Position numbers and translations under genes: made by a program
Assembly (NCBI GenBank): GCA_900548615.1
Contig: URKW01000060.1
Coordinates: 1 to 12,982, forward strand
Reading direction: 5' to 3'
DNA: 12,982 bases
Source of the DNA: an uncultured Eubacteriales bacterium
Lineage (GTDB): Bacteria; Bacillota; Clostridia; Oscillospirales; Oscillospiraceae
In this document: positions 5,965 to 12,907 of the stretch, one piece after another
Numbering within the stretch: the stretch's first letter is position 1
How the letters are laid out: the number at the start of each line of letters is the position of its first letter
The notes under the pieces: generated by a model
Seen by the model: only the letters and a program-made list of their open reading frames with translations
Told to the model about the DNA's origin: nothing
The model's database searches: none

Positions 5965-7377
5965 ATGCCGCAATCCACTATCTCCCGGTTGTTTCCGGAG
6001 GACATCAACCTGAACGACCTGTTTGAAATTCTCAGCCCCCAGAACAATCTGGTGCTGGCGGACGACATGATGCTGTCCGACGCCAACGGCACCATATTGC
6101 AGGTCAGCGAGACATATGAAAAGAACTTTGGCTTCGCCCACGGCTCCATCGTGGGCAAGTCTGCCTTTGATCTGGAGGCGGACGGTACCTTTTCCCCCTG
6201 CATCACGGCGGAGATCATCCGCACCAAGAAGAAGATCACCACCACCCAGACCATCAACCACACCCACACCAATGTGATGACCGTGGGCATTCCCCTGTTT
6301 GACGGGGCGGGTAACCTGAAATACGCGGTGTGCTTCAACACCGTGTCCATGGAGCAGATCAACGCCATCCACCGGAACTTCCAGCAGATGCAGGACTCCC
6401 TGACCCAGTACTCTCAGGAGATCGCCGAGCTGCGTACCCGCAACACCGCCACCAGTCTGGTGTGGAAGAGCCGGTCTATGCAGCGGCTGTGGACGCTGAT
6501 GCAGAACACCGCCAACACAAGGGCCAATATCCTCATCACCGGCGAGACCGGCGTGGGCAAAAGCGCCGTGGCCAAGACCATCCACGCCATGAGCGACCGC
6601 GCGGACAAGCCCTTCATCGAGGTCAACTGCGCGGTGCTTCACGAAAACCTCATCGAATCGGAGCTGTTCGGCTATGAAAAGGGCGCTTTTACCGGCGCGT
6701 CCAGCACCGGTAAGATCGGCAAGATCGAGCTGGCCAACGGCGGCACACTGTTTCTGGATGAGATCGGTGAACTGCCGCCCCACATTCAGTCCAAGCTGCT
6801 GCAGCTGATTCAGGAAAAGACCATCGAGCGGGTGTCCGGCATCAGGCGCATCGAGCTGGATATCCGGCTGATCGTGGCCACCAACCGCAATCTGGAGGAG
6901 GAGGTACACCGCGGGCTGTTCCGCTCGGACCTCTTCTACCGGCTGAACGTGATCCGGCTGCACATCCCGCCTCTGCGGCAGCGGCCGGAGGACATTCTGC
7001 CTCTGGCGCACCGCTTTTTGACCCGGTTCTGCGAGGAGTATCACAAGGATCTGACGCTGAGTCCGCGGCTTTTGTCCTATCTGGAGCAATGCCCGTGGCC
7101 GGGCAACGTGCGGCAGCTGGAGAACATGATGGAGCGGCTGGTGATCTGCGCTCAGGATCCGGTGGTGGATATCGGCGTGCTGTCCAGCGAGCAGATGGGC
7201 GCGTCGCCTCTGCCGCTTCCGGCGGAGGGCGGCACGCTGGCCCAGCAGATGGAGACCTTCGAGGGGCACATCATCCGGGACGCCTATGCCAAATACGGCA
7301 CCTCCGTGGCGGTGGCCAAGGCACTGGGCATCTCCCAGCCCACGGCGGCACGAAAGATCGCCAAGTATGTGAAATGA
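5965..7377 (+). CDS. Sigma-54-dependent transcriptional activator (PAS, AAA+, Fis-type HTH)
   Basis: A 470-residue bacterial enhancer-binding protein. An N-terminal sensor of PAS type covers about residues 25-130 (SDANGTILQVSETYEKNFG, then a VMTVGIPLFDGAGNLKYAV strand pair), followed by a short coiled linker (130-160). The AAA+ domain has Walker A GETGVGKS (193-200), the sigma-54 contact loop GAFTGA (240-245), Walker B TLFLDEI (261-267) and the FRSDLFYRLNV arginine-finger region (319-329). The C-terminal Fis-type HTH is at about 448-469. There is no receiver domain, so it should respond to a small ligand rather than a kinase. By position it activates the divergent crt-abfD-bcd-etf operon through the CTATTCA-N4-TGAATAG sites and probably represses itself. 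The ligand (4-hydroxybutyrate, crotonate or a CoA ester) is unknown. The gene ends inside the shared terminator with rpoN. Confidence 0.93.
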   Translation: MPQSTISRLFPEDINLNDLFEILSPQNNLVLADDMMLSDANGTILQVSETYEKNFGFAHGSIVGKSAFDLEADGTFSPCITAEIIRTKKKITTTQTINHTHTNVMTVGIPLFDGAGNLKYAVCFNTVSMEQINAIHRNFQQMQDSLTQYSQEIAELRTRNTATSLVWKSRSMQRLWTLMQNTANTRANILITGETGVGKSAVAKTIHAMSDRADKPFIEVNCAVLHENLIESELFGYEKGAFTGASSTGKIGKIELANGGTLFLDEIGELPPHIQSKLLQLIQEKTIERVSGIRRIELDIRLIVATNRNLEEEVHRGLFRSDLFYRLNVIRLHIPPLRQRPEDILPLAHRFLTRFCEEYHKDLTLSPRLLSYLEQCPWPGNVRQLENMMERLVICAQDPVVDIGVLSSEQMGASPLPLPAEGGTLAQQMETFEGHIIRDAYAKYGTSVAVAKALGISQPTAARKIAKYVK

Positions 7378-7420
7378 GAAAAAAGTGAGGAGGCAAAGTC
7401 TCCTCACTTTTTTCTCATTT
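7372..7420. terminator. Bidirectional intrinsic terminator shared by activator gene and rpoN
   Basis: A perfect 21-bp inverted repeat (7372-7392 and 7400-7420) with a 7-base loop. The core stem is GTGAGGAG/CTCCTCAC, flanked by A6 on one side and T6 on the other, so it has the GC stem plus U-tract layout in both directions. The activator stop (7375-7377) and the rpoN stop (7415-7417) both lie inside the arms. Confidence 0.93.
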
Positions 7421-8764
7421 TCTGCGGCCATAGGCCGGGGGGATCCCCATCAGCTCCCGGTACTTTGCCACCGTCCGCCGGGCCGCCGGAATGTCCTCGG
7501 CATGCAGCAGCACACTGAGCCGCTGGTCGCTGAGGGGATGGTGCGGATCCTCGTCCTTGATATGCTGCGCCAGCCTGACCCGGACAGCCTGCTCCGAGCA
7601 GCGCCCCGCGCCGTCGACCGGCCGGGGGAAAAAGTATTGCAGCGGATAGGTGCCCTGACGGCATTGCAGATACTTCCCGCGAATACAGCGCCCCAGAGTA
7701 GAGGCATGTACGCCCATCAACTCTGCCGCGTCCTTCTGCATAAGCGGCGCAAGACAGGGCGTCGTTCCCTGAAAGAACGGCAGATGCGTGGTCAAAATCA
7801 GCTGCGCGCAGCGCTCCAGCGTTTTGCGCCGCCGCTCCATGTGGGCCATCATCCACTGCGCCTGCTGCAGCTTTTGCCGCAGAAAGTCCTTCGTCTCCGG
7901 ATCCTCCGTCTCTGTCAGAAGGGCAGCATAGTAGCCGTTGATCCGGAGCTGCGGCACATAAAAATCATTCAGCACCACCTCCAGAGCGTCACCGCGTTCT
8001 ACGATGAAAACATCCGGCGTGATATATTCCGGCGAAAAGATCTCTGTCGCTTCCGTGCGGCCCGGATGCGGCGACAGCCCGCTGATCAGCGCCGCCGCCT
8101 GCTGCACCTCCTGCTCAGAGACGCCCAGCTTTTCCGCCAAAGCGTGCCACCGCTTCTTCCCCAGAAGCGGCAGATAGCTTGCCGCGATGCGCTGTGCCAG
8201 CGTCGTGTCCTCCGGCATGCGCCGCAATTGCAGCAGCAGGCACTCCGGCAGATCCCGCGCCGCTACTCCCGCAGGCTCCAGCTCCTGTAGGGTGGCCACC
8301 GCCTGCTGCACCAGCTCCTGGGGAACGCCTAGTGCACACACCGCGTCAATGTCCTCCTGCTCCAGAAAGCCGTCCTCATCCAGTACTTGCACCAGATACC
8401 GGCACAGCTCGCGCAGCGGCTTGCTCAGCGCTTTTCGGCCCAATTGGTCGGAAAGAAACGCCGACAGTGAAGTCATAGCGGTATCCCAAGCCCCGGCCTC
8501 CGGACGGTAAGGATCTTCCCCGGATGATGACCCGGTGCGCACGCCTTGCCCGCTGATCCACCCGGCCTGACGGCATAGCTCCTGAAATTCCCGCTGTGCT
8601 TCGTACTCCGGCGCTTTGTCCAGCACAGGGTTCTCCTCCAGAGCCTTGTCCACATATTCCCGCAGATTCTGCGCGTTCATTTGCAGGATCTGTGTGGATT
8701 GCAGGAGTTGAGGCGAGATACGCAGCGCCTGCTTCAAGCGCATATCCAGTTTGATCTCAGACAC
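7415..8764 (-). CDS. rpoN: RNA polymerase sigma-54 factor
   Basis: A 449-residue sigma-54 (RpoN/SigL). Region I (about 1-50) is Gln/Leu-rich with LKQALRISPQLLQSTQILQM, the part that contacts activators and blocks melting. The core-binding region follows (about 90-270). An HTH region reads HASTLGRCIRGKYLQ, followed by TYPLQYFF. The RpoN box ARRTVAKYRE, which reads the -24 element, is intact at 428-437. The start codon is GTG (8764) behind a GGGAGGG site. It faces the activator gene tail to tail across a shared terminator and has its own sigma-70 promoter. In most genomes rpoN is not beside a dedicated activator; here it is within 3 kb of a near-perfect -24/-12 promoter. It may still serve other promoters in the genome. 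No truncation or missing motif is seen. Confidence 0.97.
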   Translation of the reverse strand: MSEIKLDMRLKQALRISPQLLQSTQILQMNAQNLREYVDKALEENPVLDKAPEYEAQREFQELCRQAGWISGQGVRTGSSSGEDPYRPEAGAWDTAMTSLSAFLSDQLGRKALSKPLRELCRYLVQVLDEDGFLEQEDIDAVCALGVPQELVQQAVATLQELEPAGVAARDLPECLLLQLRRMPEDTTLAQRIAASYLPLLGKKRWHALAEKLGVSEQEVQQAAALISGLSPHPGRTEATEIFSPEYITPDVFIVERGDALEVVLNDFYVPQLRINGYYAALLTETEDPETKDFLRQKLQQAQWMMAHMERRRKTLERCAQLILTTHLPFFQGTTPCLAPLMQKDAAELMGVHASTLGRCIRGKYLQCRQGTYPLQYFFPRPVDGAGRCSEQAVRVRLAQHIKDEDPHHPLSDQRLSVLLHAEDIPAARRTVAKYRELMGIPPAYGRRK

Positions 8765-8806
8765 CGTATCGCCCTCCCTTTACCGTGCAGGATCGTTGTT
8801 ACTGCG

Positions 8807-8835
8807 ATTATAGCCGATTTATACACCGTGCGCAA
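8807..8835 (-). promoter_or_regulatory. Sigma-70 promoter of rpoN
   Basis: On the minus strand: TTGCGC (8835-8830), a 17-base spacer, TATAAT (8812-8807). The start would be near 8800, about 36 nt before the GTG start codon. No CTATTCA palindrome lies here, so rpoN does not seem to be under the neighbouring activator. Confidence 0.75.
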
Positions 8836-9017
8836 TACAGGACATGAAAAGATGCGTTTAACCATCGTAATCATTCGGCATAGCAAAACGCTTGCCGCCA
8901 TGCGGGACGCGGCATCTATGACGGTTTTAGCCGGACATTATATATAAAGATTCTGTTAAAAAATATAGAATCGCGACAAGAACATGTAAAATTTAAGTAA
9001 AATCGGAAGTGGCTTTC
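8836..9017. other. AT-rich intergenic stretch without a recognisable gene
   Basis: No coding sequence or RNA gene is recognised between the rpoN promoter and the surface-protein promoter. It holds a weak hairpin (GATTCT at 8949-8954 and AGAATC at 8967-8972, 12-base loop). Base composition is clearly more AT-rich than in the flanking genes. Confidence 0.4.
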
Positions 9018-9034
9018 TTGGCAGTTATTGCCAA
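9018..9034. promoter_or_regulatory. Possible operator TTGGCA-N5-TGCCAA abutting the -35 box
   Basis: Perfect 6-bp arms (9018-9023, 9029-9034), immediately followed by the TTGACA -35 box of the surface-protein promoter. The placement fits an activator or repressor site. It superficially resembles a sigma-54 -24 box, but the GG-GC spacing is wrong. The factor is unknown. Confidence 0.5.
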
Positions 9035-9062
9035 TTGACATATGAAAATTATATGCTATAAC
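9035..9062 (+). promoter_or_regulatory. Sigma-70 promoter of the surface-protein gene
   Basis: Consensus TTGACA (9035-9040), a 16-base spacer, TATAAC (9057-9062). Transcription would start near 9069 and leave an untranslated leader of about 180 nt before the ATG at 9248. Confidence 0.7.
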
Positions 9063-9082
9063 AACCTATTACAAAGAATCTG

Positions 9083-9105
9083 ATGTTGCAGTATAGATGC
9101 AACAT
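9083..9105 (+). repeat. Inverted repeat ATGTTGCA-N7-TGCAACAT in the leader
   Basis: Perfect 8-bp arms (9083-9090, 9098-9105) just after the predicted transcription start. It could be a 5' stem-loop stabilising the mRNA or an operator. It is not followed by a U-tract, so it is not an intrinsic terminator. Confidence 0.5.
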
Positions 9106-9142
9106 TAATTACTATTATTTCGCCAAAATTGGCTGGAAAAAC

Positions 9143-9168
9143 TTCCAAGAAGATAGAGGATCTTGGAA
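9143..9168 (+). repeat. Stem-loop TTCCAAGA-N10-TCTTGGAA in the leader
   Basis: Perfect 8-bp arms (9143-9150, 9161-9168). A smaller repeat, GCCAA-AA-TTGGC (9122-9133), lies just before it, and a short GCA-GAAA-TGC tetraloop hairpin follows (about 9171-9180). Together with the repeat at 9083-9105 this suggests a structured 5' leader. No known riboswitch class was recognised. Confidence 0.45.
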
Positions 9169-9382
9169 TCGCAGAAATGCAAAGAGGTTGGCAAAAGACC
9201 GGAAACATGCGGACAAGCGAATAACGGGACACGCCGGACAGGGGCAAATGAGACACCGCGTAACAGCGGGACGTCTGGGTAAGCTGGGTCTTACTCTATT
9301 TGCCCTGGCCGGCGTTTTTTTCAGTCTGTTCGCCTCTGTGCTGGATCCGGTGGTGTGGGCGGCGGCGCTGGACGAGGACGTG

Positions 9383-9389
9383 CCCTGCC
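9383..9389 (+). other. Frame break 1: CCC-T, +1 shift needed
   Basis: The signal-peptide frame reads GAC GTG CCC TGC CGT. Skipping T9386, or having one C fewer, gives GTG CCC GCC GTG GAG or GTG CCT GCC GTG GAG, and the acidic EEAAADETSVPEEPEP segment follows. Without a shift the signal-peptide frame runs through low-complexity Gly/Arg sequence to a stop near 9617. Confidence 0.75.
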
Positions 9390-11216
9390 GTGGAGGAAGC
9401 CGCCGCGGACGAAACCTCCGTACCGGAGGAACCGGAGCCGGTGCCGGAGGAAACCGCCTATCCGGTGTGCATCCACGTGGCGACGGAGGACGGCGAGGAG
9501 CTGCTGGAGGTCACCGTCCCGGAGGGCAGCAGCGTAGCGGCGGCGCTGGACGGCGGTGTGCTGCTGGCGGCAGCGGAGCCGGACGCCGGGGACGCGGCGG
9601 ATTGGGCCGCAGACTATGACTGGTACACGCTGGACGAAGCGTGGGAGAAGGTACCTTACGACATTTCGGCGGCGGTGACGGCGGAGCTGGAGCTGTACGT
9701 CCAGGACGCAGCCCGTGCGGCCGATGCCACCACAGTGCTGTTCTATGCCGCCATTGACGGTACCTGGACAGTGGTTGCCCAAAAGAGCGTGTCCAGAACC
9801 ACCACGGTGTTCGACGGCTGGAACGGCGGGCGCTACTATCTGACGCTGGAGGAGCTGGAGGAGGTCTACGGCCCCTACGGCTTTGACGCCGGCAGCTATC
9901 AGGGCCAGCGGTTCTTCCCTCATCTGGACAGCGCAGAGCGGGAACAGCGGGTCTGGGCGGACGTGACGCCCCGGATCGACGCCGATGACGGCTATTGGAT
10001 CCCGTTGGGCACCATCGGACGCGCCTCCAATTCGGTGTATTACACACCGGGAAACACGGAGGGAAGCGCCTCCTACTTTACAGAGTTTAAGAAATATACC
10101 GATCCCCAGCTGCTGGCAGACAGCACCCTCTATACCGTGGAGGTAAAGGATCACAGCGGCGCGTTTTCCGCCGCCGACCTGCCGGAGACACGCTATGTCC
10201 CCAATGGCCAACCCTTTACCATCATTCTGCCGCTTGCCGAGGGGGTACACTGGGCGGTGGCCGATCCCCTGACGGGGGAGACGCTGGATCTGACCGGCGT
10301 GGAGGACGCGGAGAGCCAGACCCTGACCTATACCGTGCCTGCCGCCAGCCACCCTTACCGCTTCTCCGCGCACAGCGACCAGAAGGTCATCGTCTACGAG
10401 GCGGGACTGTCCGGCGCGCTGGTGGATCTGAGCAATGAACTGGTGGTGGGCACCCAGAGCGTGATCGTGGACGGCATGGTGCGGGGCGGCCTGACCTATT
10501 CCGACCGCTGTACACCACAGCAGCAGTCCTACACCGTTCTCTCGCCGGACAATGACCGCGCCGCCATCAAGCTGGTGACGGGCAACGCCCACAACCGCCG
10601 CTTCATCTACCGCTTTACCGGCTGGCGGGTCAGCGGCTCGGATATCGTATTGCGGCCCGGCCGGGTGATCAATCTGGATACCCTTGGCCCGTACATGGAT
10701 CCCATTACCCATGAGATCACGCTGAACGCGGTGTGGACGCCCTTTGCCGACGGAACCAGTCGTATCGAGACGGTGAACTTCTTCGTTAGCCTGAACTGTG
10801 AGATTGCAGACAACATGTCCAACGGTTTTGCCTCGCAGCCTCAGAACAACTTTACCTCATCGCTGGCATATACCCGTGTACGGGGCGCGGAGAGTTTGGG
10901 CAGCGGGCATGACGACGCGATGGTTATTGCACCACCGGAGGAGAACAGCACCGCCTACGAGGTGGACGGCGAGCTGCGCAGTCTGACCACCACGTCCTAT
11001 CGGGGCATGACGCTGGAGACCTTCCCCTCGGACGAGACGATTTTCGAGGCCATTCGCAACGGCGGCTATACTATCAAGATCGAGGGTGTGACCGTTGACA
11101 AGCAGTACCTGACCAGCGAGCACTTTACCATCCGCTGGTACGTGCTGAAGTATGAACACAGCGACGGCTTCCACATCGATGGCGTACTGGTGGCCAAAGA
11201 AGGTCGTCTGGTGGTG

Positions 11217-11222
11217 AAAAAA
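11217..11222 (+). other. Frame break 2: A6 run, -1 shift needed
   Basis: The main frame reads GTG AAA AAA CCT and stops at 11256-11258. One more A (A7) would give GTG AAA AAA ACC TTC TCC GGC GAC, the VVKKTFSGD continuation. This is a homopolymer contraction, or a slippage site for ribosome or polymerase. Confidence 0.75.
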
Positions 11223-11916
11223 CCTTCTCCGGCGACAAAGAAGCCATCGCGGCGGTAAAGGCCAACGACTTTTACATCAGCGTGGAGCACCATTCCGACG
11301 TGGACAGAGACGAGGAGACGCTGGACTATAACCTGTCCCTGAACGCCGCCGCGGAGGAAACGCGGGAGGGCTATACCGGCTACACCGACTATGATCCTGA
11401 CAGCGGCACCTATACCTGGGTGCTGCTGGGGCGGCAGACAAAGACCCACTACATTCGGGAGCACAACGTCTCGCCGCCGGAGGGGATCAGCTATACCGCC
11501 CGCTATGCCATCACCAACTCCGCCGACCAGACCGGCGGCTGGATAGACTATCCCAACGAGGGCGTCCCGGTAAGGGTGGCCTCTTATGCCAGCGACGTAC
11601 CGGATGAAGCGGTGCAGAGCGTGGCGCTGCAGAATATCTACGTCAAGGCGGGACTGCTGACCGTGGCCAAGCTGGACAGCAACACCGGCAACGGCATCCG
11701 GGACGTGGCCTTCCGCCTGACCCACGAAAGCGACCCGGAGCTGACGGTCTATAAAAAGCCCGGCACCAACGAATATACCACCTCCCAGCAGGAGAAGGGC
11801 TATACGGAGCGGGTGGAGGACAACCTTGTGACCTCCGGCCCCAACGGGTATTTCTACATCAGGCTGGCGGCGGACGGCCAGCCCTACACGCTGGAGGAGC
11901 TGGTACCCAACGGCTA

Positions 11917-12249
11917 CTATGGCCCGGAGAAGGTTCGCTTCACCGTGGATGAGAGCGGCACCATCACCTCGATGCCATACACGATGGCGCAATGGTTTTC
12001 CACACTACACCCTCTGGCGTTCTCCCAACCAGGCGCAAACACGGCCACGTCCGCCGTGCTCAGCAGCTCCAGCGACTTGCCCAGGAACCACAGCGGCCGT
12101 GCATCTGCCGGGGCGTTCTCAAAGAAGCTGTCAATCACCTGGATGTTCTCGCCGTAATGCTCCCGTGCTTTGGCGATCAAGCGCTCCCGTTCGGTCTTGA
12201 TCTCCTCATTGGTCTTGCCCTTCATGGGCTGGCTGATAAAGATTTTCAT
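11917..12249 (-). CDS. DUF4406 protein (nucleoside 2-deoxyribosyltransferase-like), 3' end chimeric
   Basis: A 110-residue small cytoplasmic protein whose first 94 or so residues match the DUF4406 family found in phages and integrative elements: MKIFISQPMKGKTNEEI at the start, VIDSFFENAPADARPLWFLG in the middle and DVAVFAPGWENARGC (68-81) near the end. The family is distantly related to nucleoside 2-deoxyribosyltransferases. Its true reaction is not established. The ATG at 12249 follows an AGGAG site. After YGIEV (about residue 95) the reading frame runs into the antisense of the surface-protein gene, so the last 15 or so residues are foreign and the native stop is lost. It is the last gene of the minus-strand phage-type group. 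Confidence 0.8.
   Translation of the reverse strand: MKIFISQPMKGKTNEEIKTERERLIAKAREHYGENIQVIDSFFENAPADARPLWFLGKSLELLSTADVAVFAPGWENARGCSVENHCAIVYGIEVMVPLSSTVKRTFSGP
11951..11973. other. Chimeric junction between surface-protein gene and phage-type DNA
   Basis: To the left the plus strand encodes the SpaA-like domain up to DESGTIT. To the right the minus strand encodes the end of DUF4406 (CAIVYGIE). Both genes lose their natural 3' ends at this point, within about 20 bp. No transposase end, long direct repeat or integrase is visible in the window. Confidence 0.7.
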
Positions 12250-12264
12250 GCTCGTGTTCTCCTT

Positions 12265-12633
12265 TTATTCAAAATTGACCAGCTTCAAGCGGGCCGGTGC
12301 TTCCTGTTCGCTGCCGTCCACGGCCAGCTGGCCGGGGATCTGCGGCACCATCTCCACCACCGTATGCTCGTCCACGGCGTACAGCATCGTGGTAGCGGGG
12401 TTGGACGGGGCCAGCGTCGTCTTGACCAGACAGTTGACCACGATGTTCTGGCGTGTGTCGTCGGGGCAAAGCTCCAGCGTGATGGTCACTTTGCGCTTTG
12501 CCTTGGCAGCTGTGTTGGGGTCGAAGATGTTTTCCATCAGGTGCGGCATTTCGTAGTCCACGCGCTCCTGAAAGGCGCCCCGGCACATCTGCAAGATAGA
12601 CCGCTGGGCCTCCTCTCGGTTTTCGATCTGCAA
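12265..12633 (-). CDS. Phage-type protein of the group annotated as replication terminator protein
   Basis: A 122-residue protein resembling small proteins of gut Clostridia prophages that are commonly labelled replication terminator protein. Seen features are an N-terminal EEAQRSILQMCRGAFQERVDYEM segment, NIFDPNTAAKAKRKVTITLEL in the middle and a VVEMVPQIPGQ segment before the C-terminus. The start codon is TTG (12633), supported by AAGGAGGA 7 bases upstream and by the family's usual first residues. The next gene starts only 15 bp after this one ends. The common label rests on transferred annotation, and no enzymatic motif is visible. It may be a nucleic-acid-associated early protein, but that is inference. 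Confidence 0.65.
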   Translation of the reverse strand: MQIENREEAQRSILQMCRGAFQERVDYEMPHLMENIFDPNTAAKAKRKVTITLELCPDDTRQNIVVNCLVKTTLAPSNPATTMLYAVDEHTVVEMVPQIPGQLAVDGSEQEAPARLKLVNFE

Positions 12634-12670
12634 AATAATTCCTCCTTTTCAGCGGGCGTTGCCCGCAAAA

Positions 12671-12907
12671 TCATCTCTTGTGTCTGTGTTTCATGCGGGC
12701 CTTCTTCGCGGAGGCTTTCCGCTTTCCGGCGCTGGCGTCCCGCGAAGCCTCGGCAGCCGCTGCTCGGGCGGCATACACCTTGTCCCGCGCCGCCCGATAC
12801 TCGGCGTACCCGTGGGAGCAGTGCAGCATGCAGTCGCCGCTACGGTCGGGACAATCCGGCGTACAGGGGCTTTGCGGCACCACCTGGCGCTCCAGCATCA
12901 CGCTCAT
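12671..12907 (-). CDS. Small Cys-rich, C-terminally basic phage-type protein
   Basis: A 78-residue hypothetical protein. The N-terminal half has a C-x3-C-x6-C-x3-C arrangement (CTPDCPDRSGDCMLHC, residues 15-30) that could bind a metal. It is followed by an Ala/Arg-rich helix and a tail dense in Lys, Arg and His (ending KHRHKR), suggesting nucleic-acid contact. Proteins with this CPxRxxxC type of start are frequent in Clostridia prophage early regions. The ATG (12907) overlaps the stop of the preceding gene in an ATGA and has an AGGAGGT site. Function unknown. Confidence 0.7.
   Translation of the reverse strand: MSVMLERQVVPQSPCTPDCPDRSGDCMLHCSHGYAEYRAARDKVYAARAAAAEASRDASAGKRKASAKKARMKHRHKR

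Larger units (their letters stand above)
9248..11968 (+). pseudogene. Large secreted/cell-surface protein (SpaA/Cna-type prealbumin-like domains), two frameshifts and 3' truncated
   Basis: The product starts at the ATG at 9248 (weak AGGGG site close by) with a signal peptide: basic MRHRVTAGRLGK, then a hydrophobic core LGLTLFALAGVFFSLFA, with probable cleavage after VVWAAA (about residue 40). The frame then shifts by +1 at about 9386. In the new frame come an acidic Glu/Pro-rich segment and about 600 residues of extracellular-type sequence. At the A6 run (11217-11222) it must shift by -1 to continue LVVKK with TFSGD, a motif that opens prealbumin-like domains. A last SpaA-like domain (LTVAKLDSNTGNGIRDVAFRL to YTLEELVPNGYYG) ends abruptly near 11965, where the sequence becomes antisense phage-type DNA. 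No C-terminal LPXTG sorting motif is present. About 900 residues are preserved in three frames, so the breaks are recent, or are sequencing or assembly errors. The role was probably adhesion or host interaction. Confidence 0.75.

Noticed and set aside
9018..9034. TTGGCAGTTATTGCCAA as a sigma-54 promoter for the surface-protein gene
   Set aside because: The GG-GC distance is 8 bases, and the sequence is a perfect palindrome abutting a consensus TTGACA box, so an operator is more likely.
9083..9247. N-terminal extension of the surface protein from the ATG at 9083
   Set aside because: No ribosome site precedes it, the start falls in a perfect inverted repeat near the transcription start, and a normal signal peptide begins at the ATG at 9248.
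9170..9260. Cyclic-di-GMP riboswitch, suggested by CACGCC..ACAGGGGCAAA in the leader
   Set aside because: Only a loose match to part of the conserved core. The second conserved arm and the correct order of elements are missing.
11282..12157. Separate gene starting at the ATG at 11282
   Set aside because: It has no ribosome site, and its frame continues the surface protein directly across the A6 run. It is the C-terminal part of the same broken gene, and its last 60 or so codons are antisense to DUF4406.
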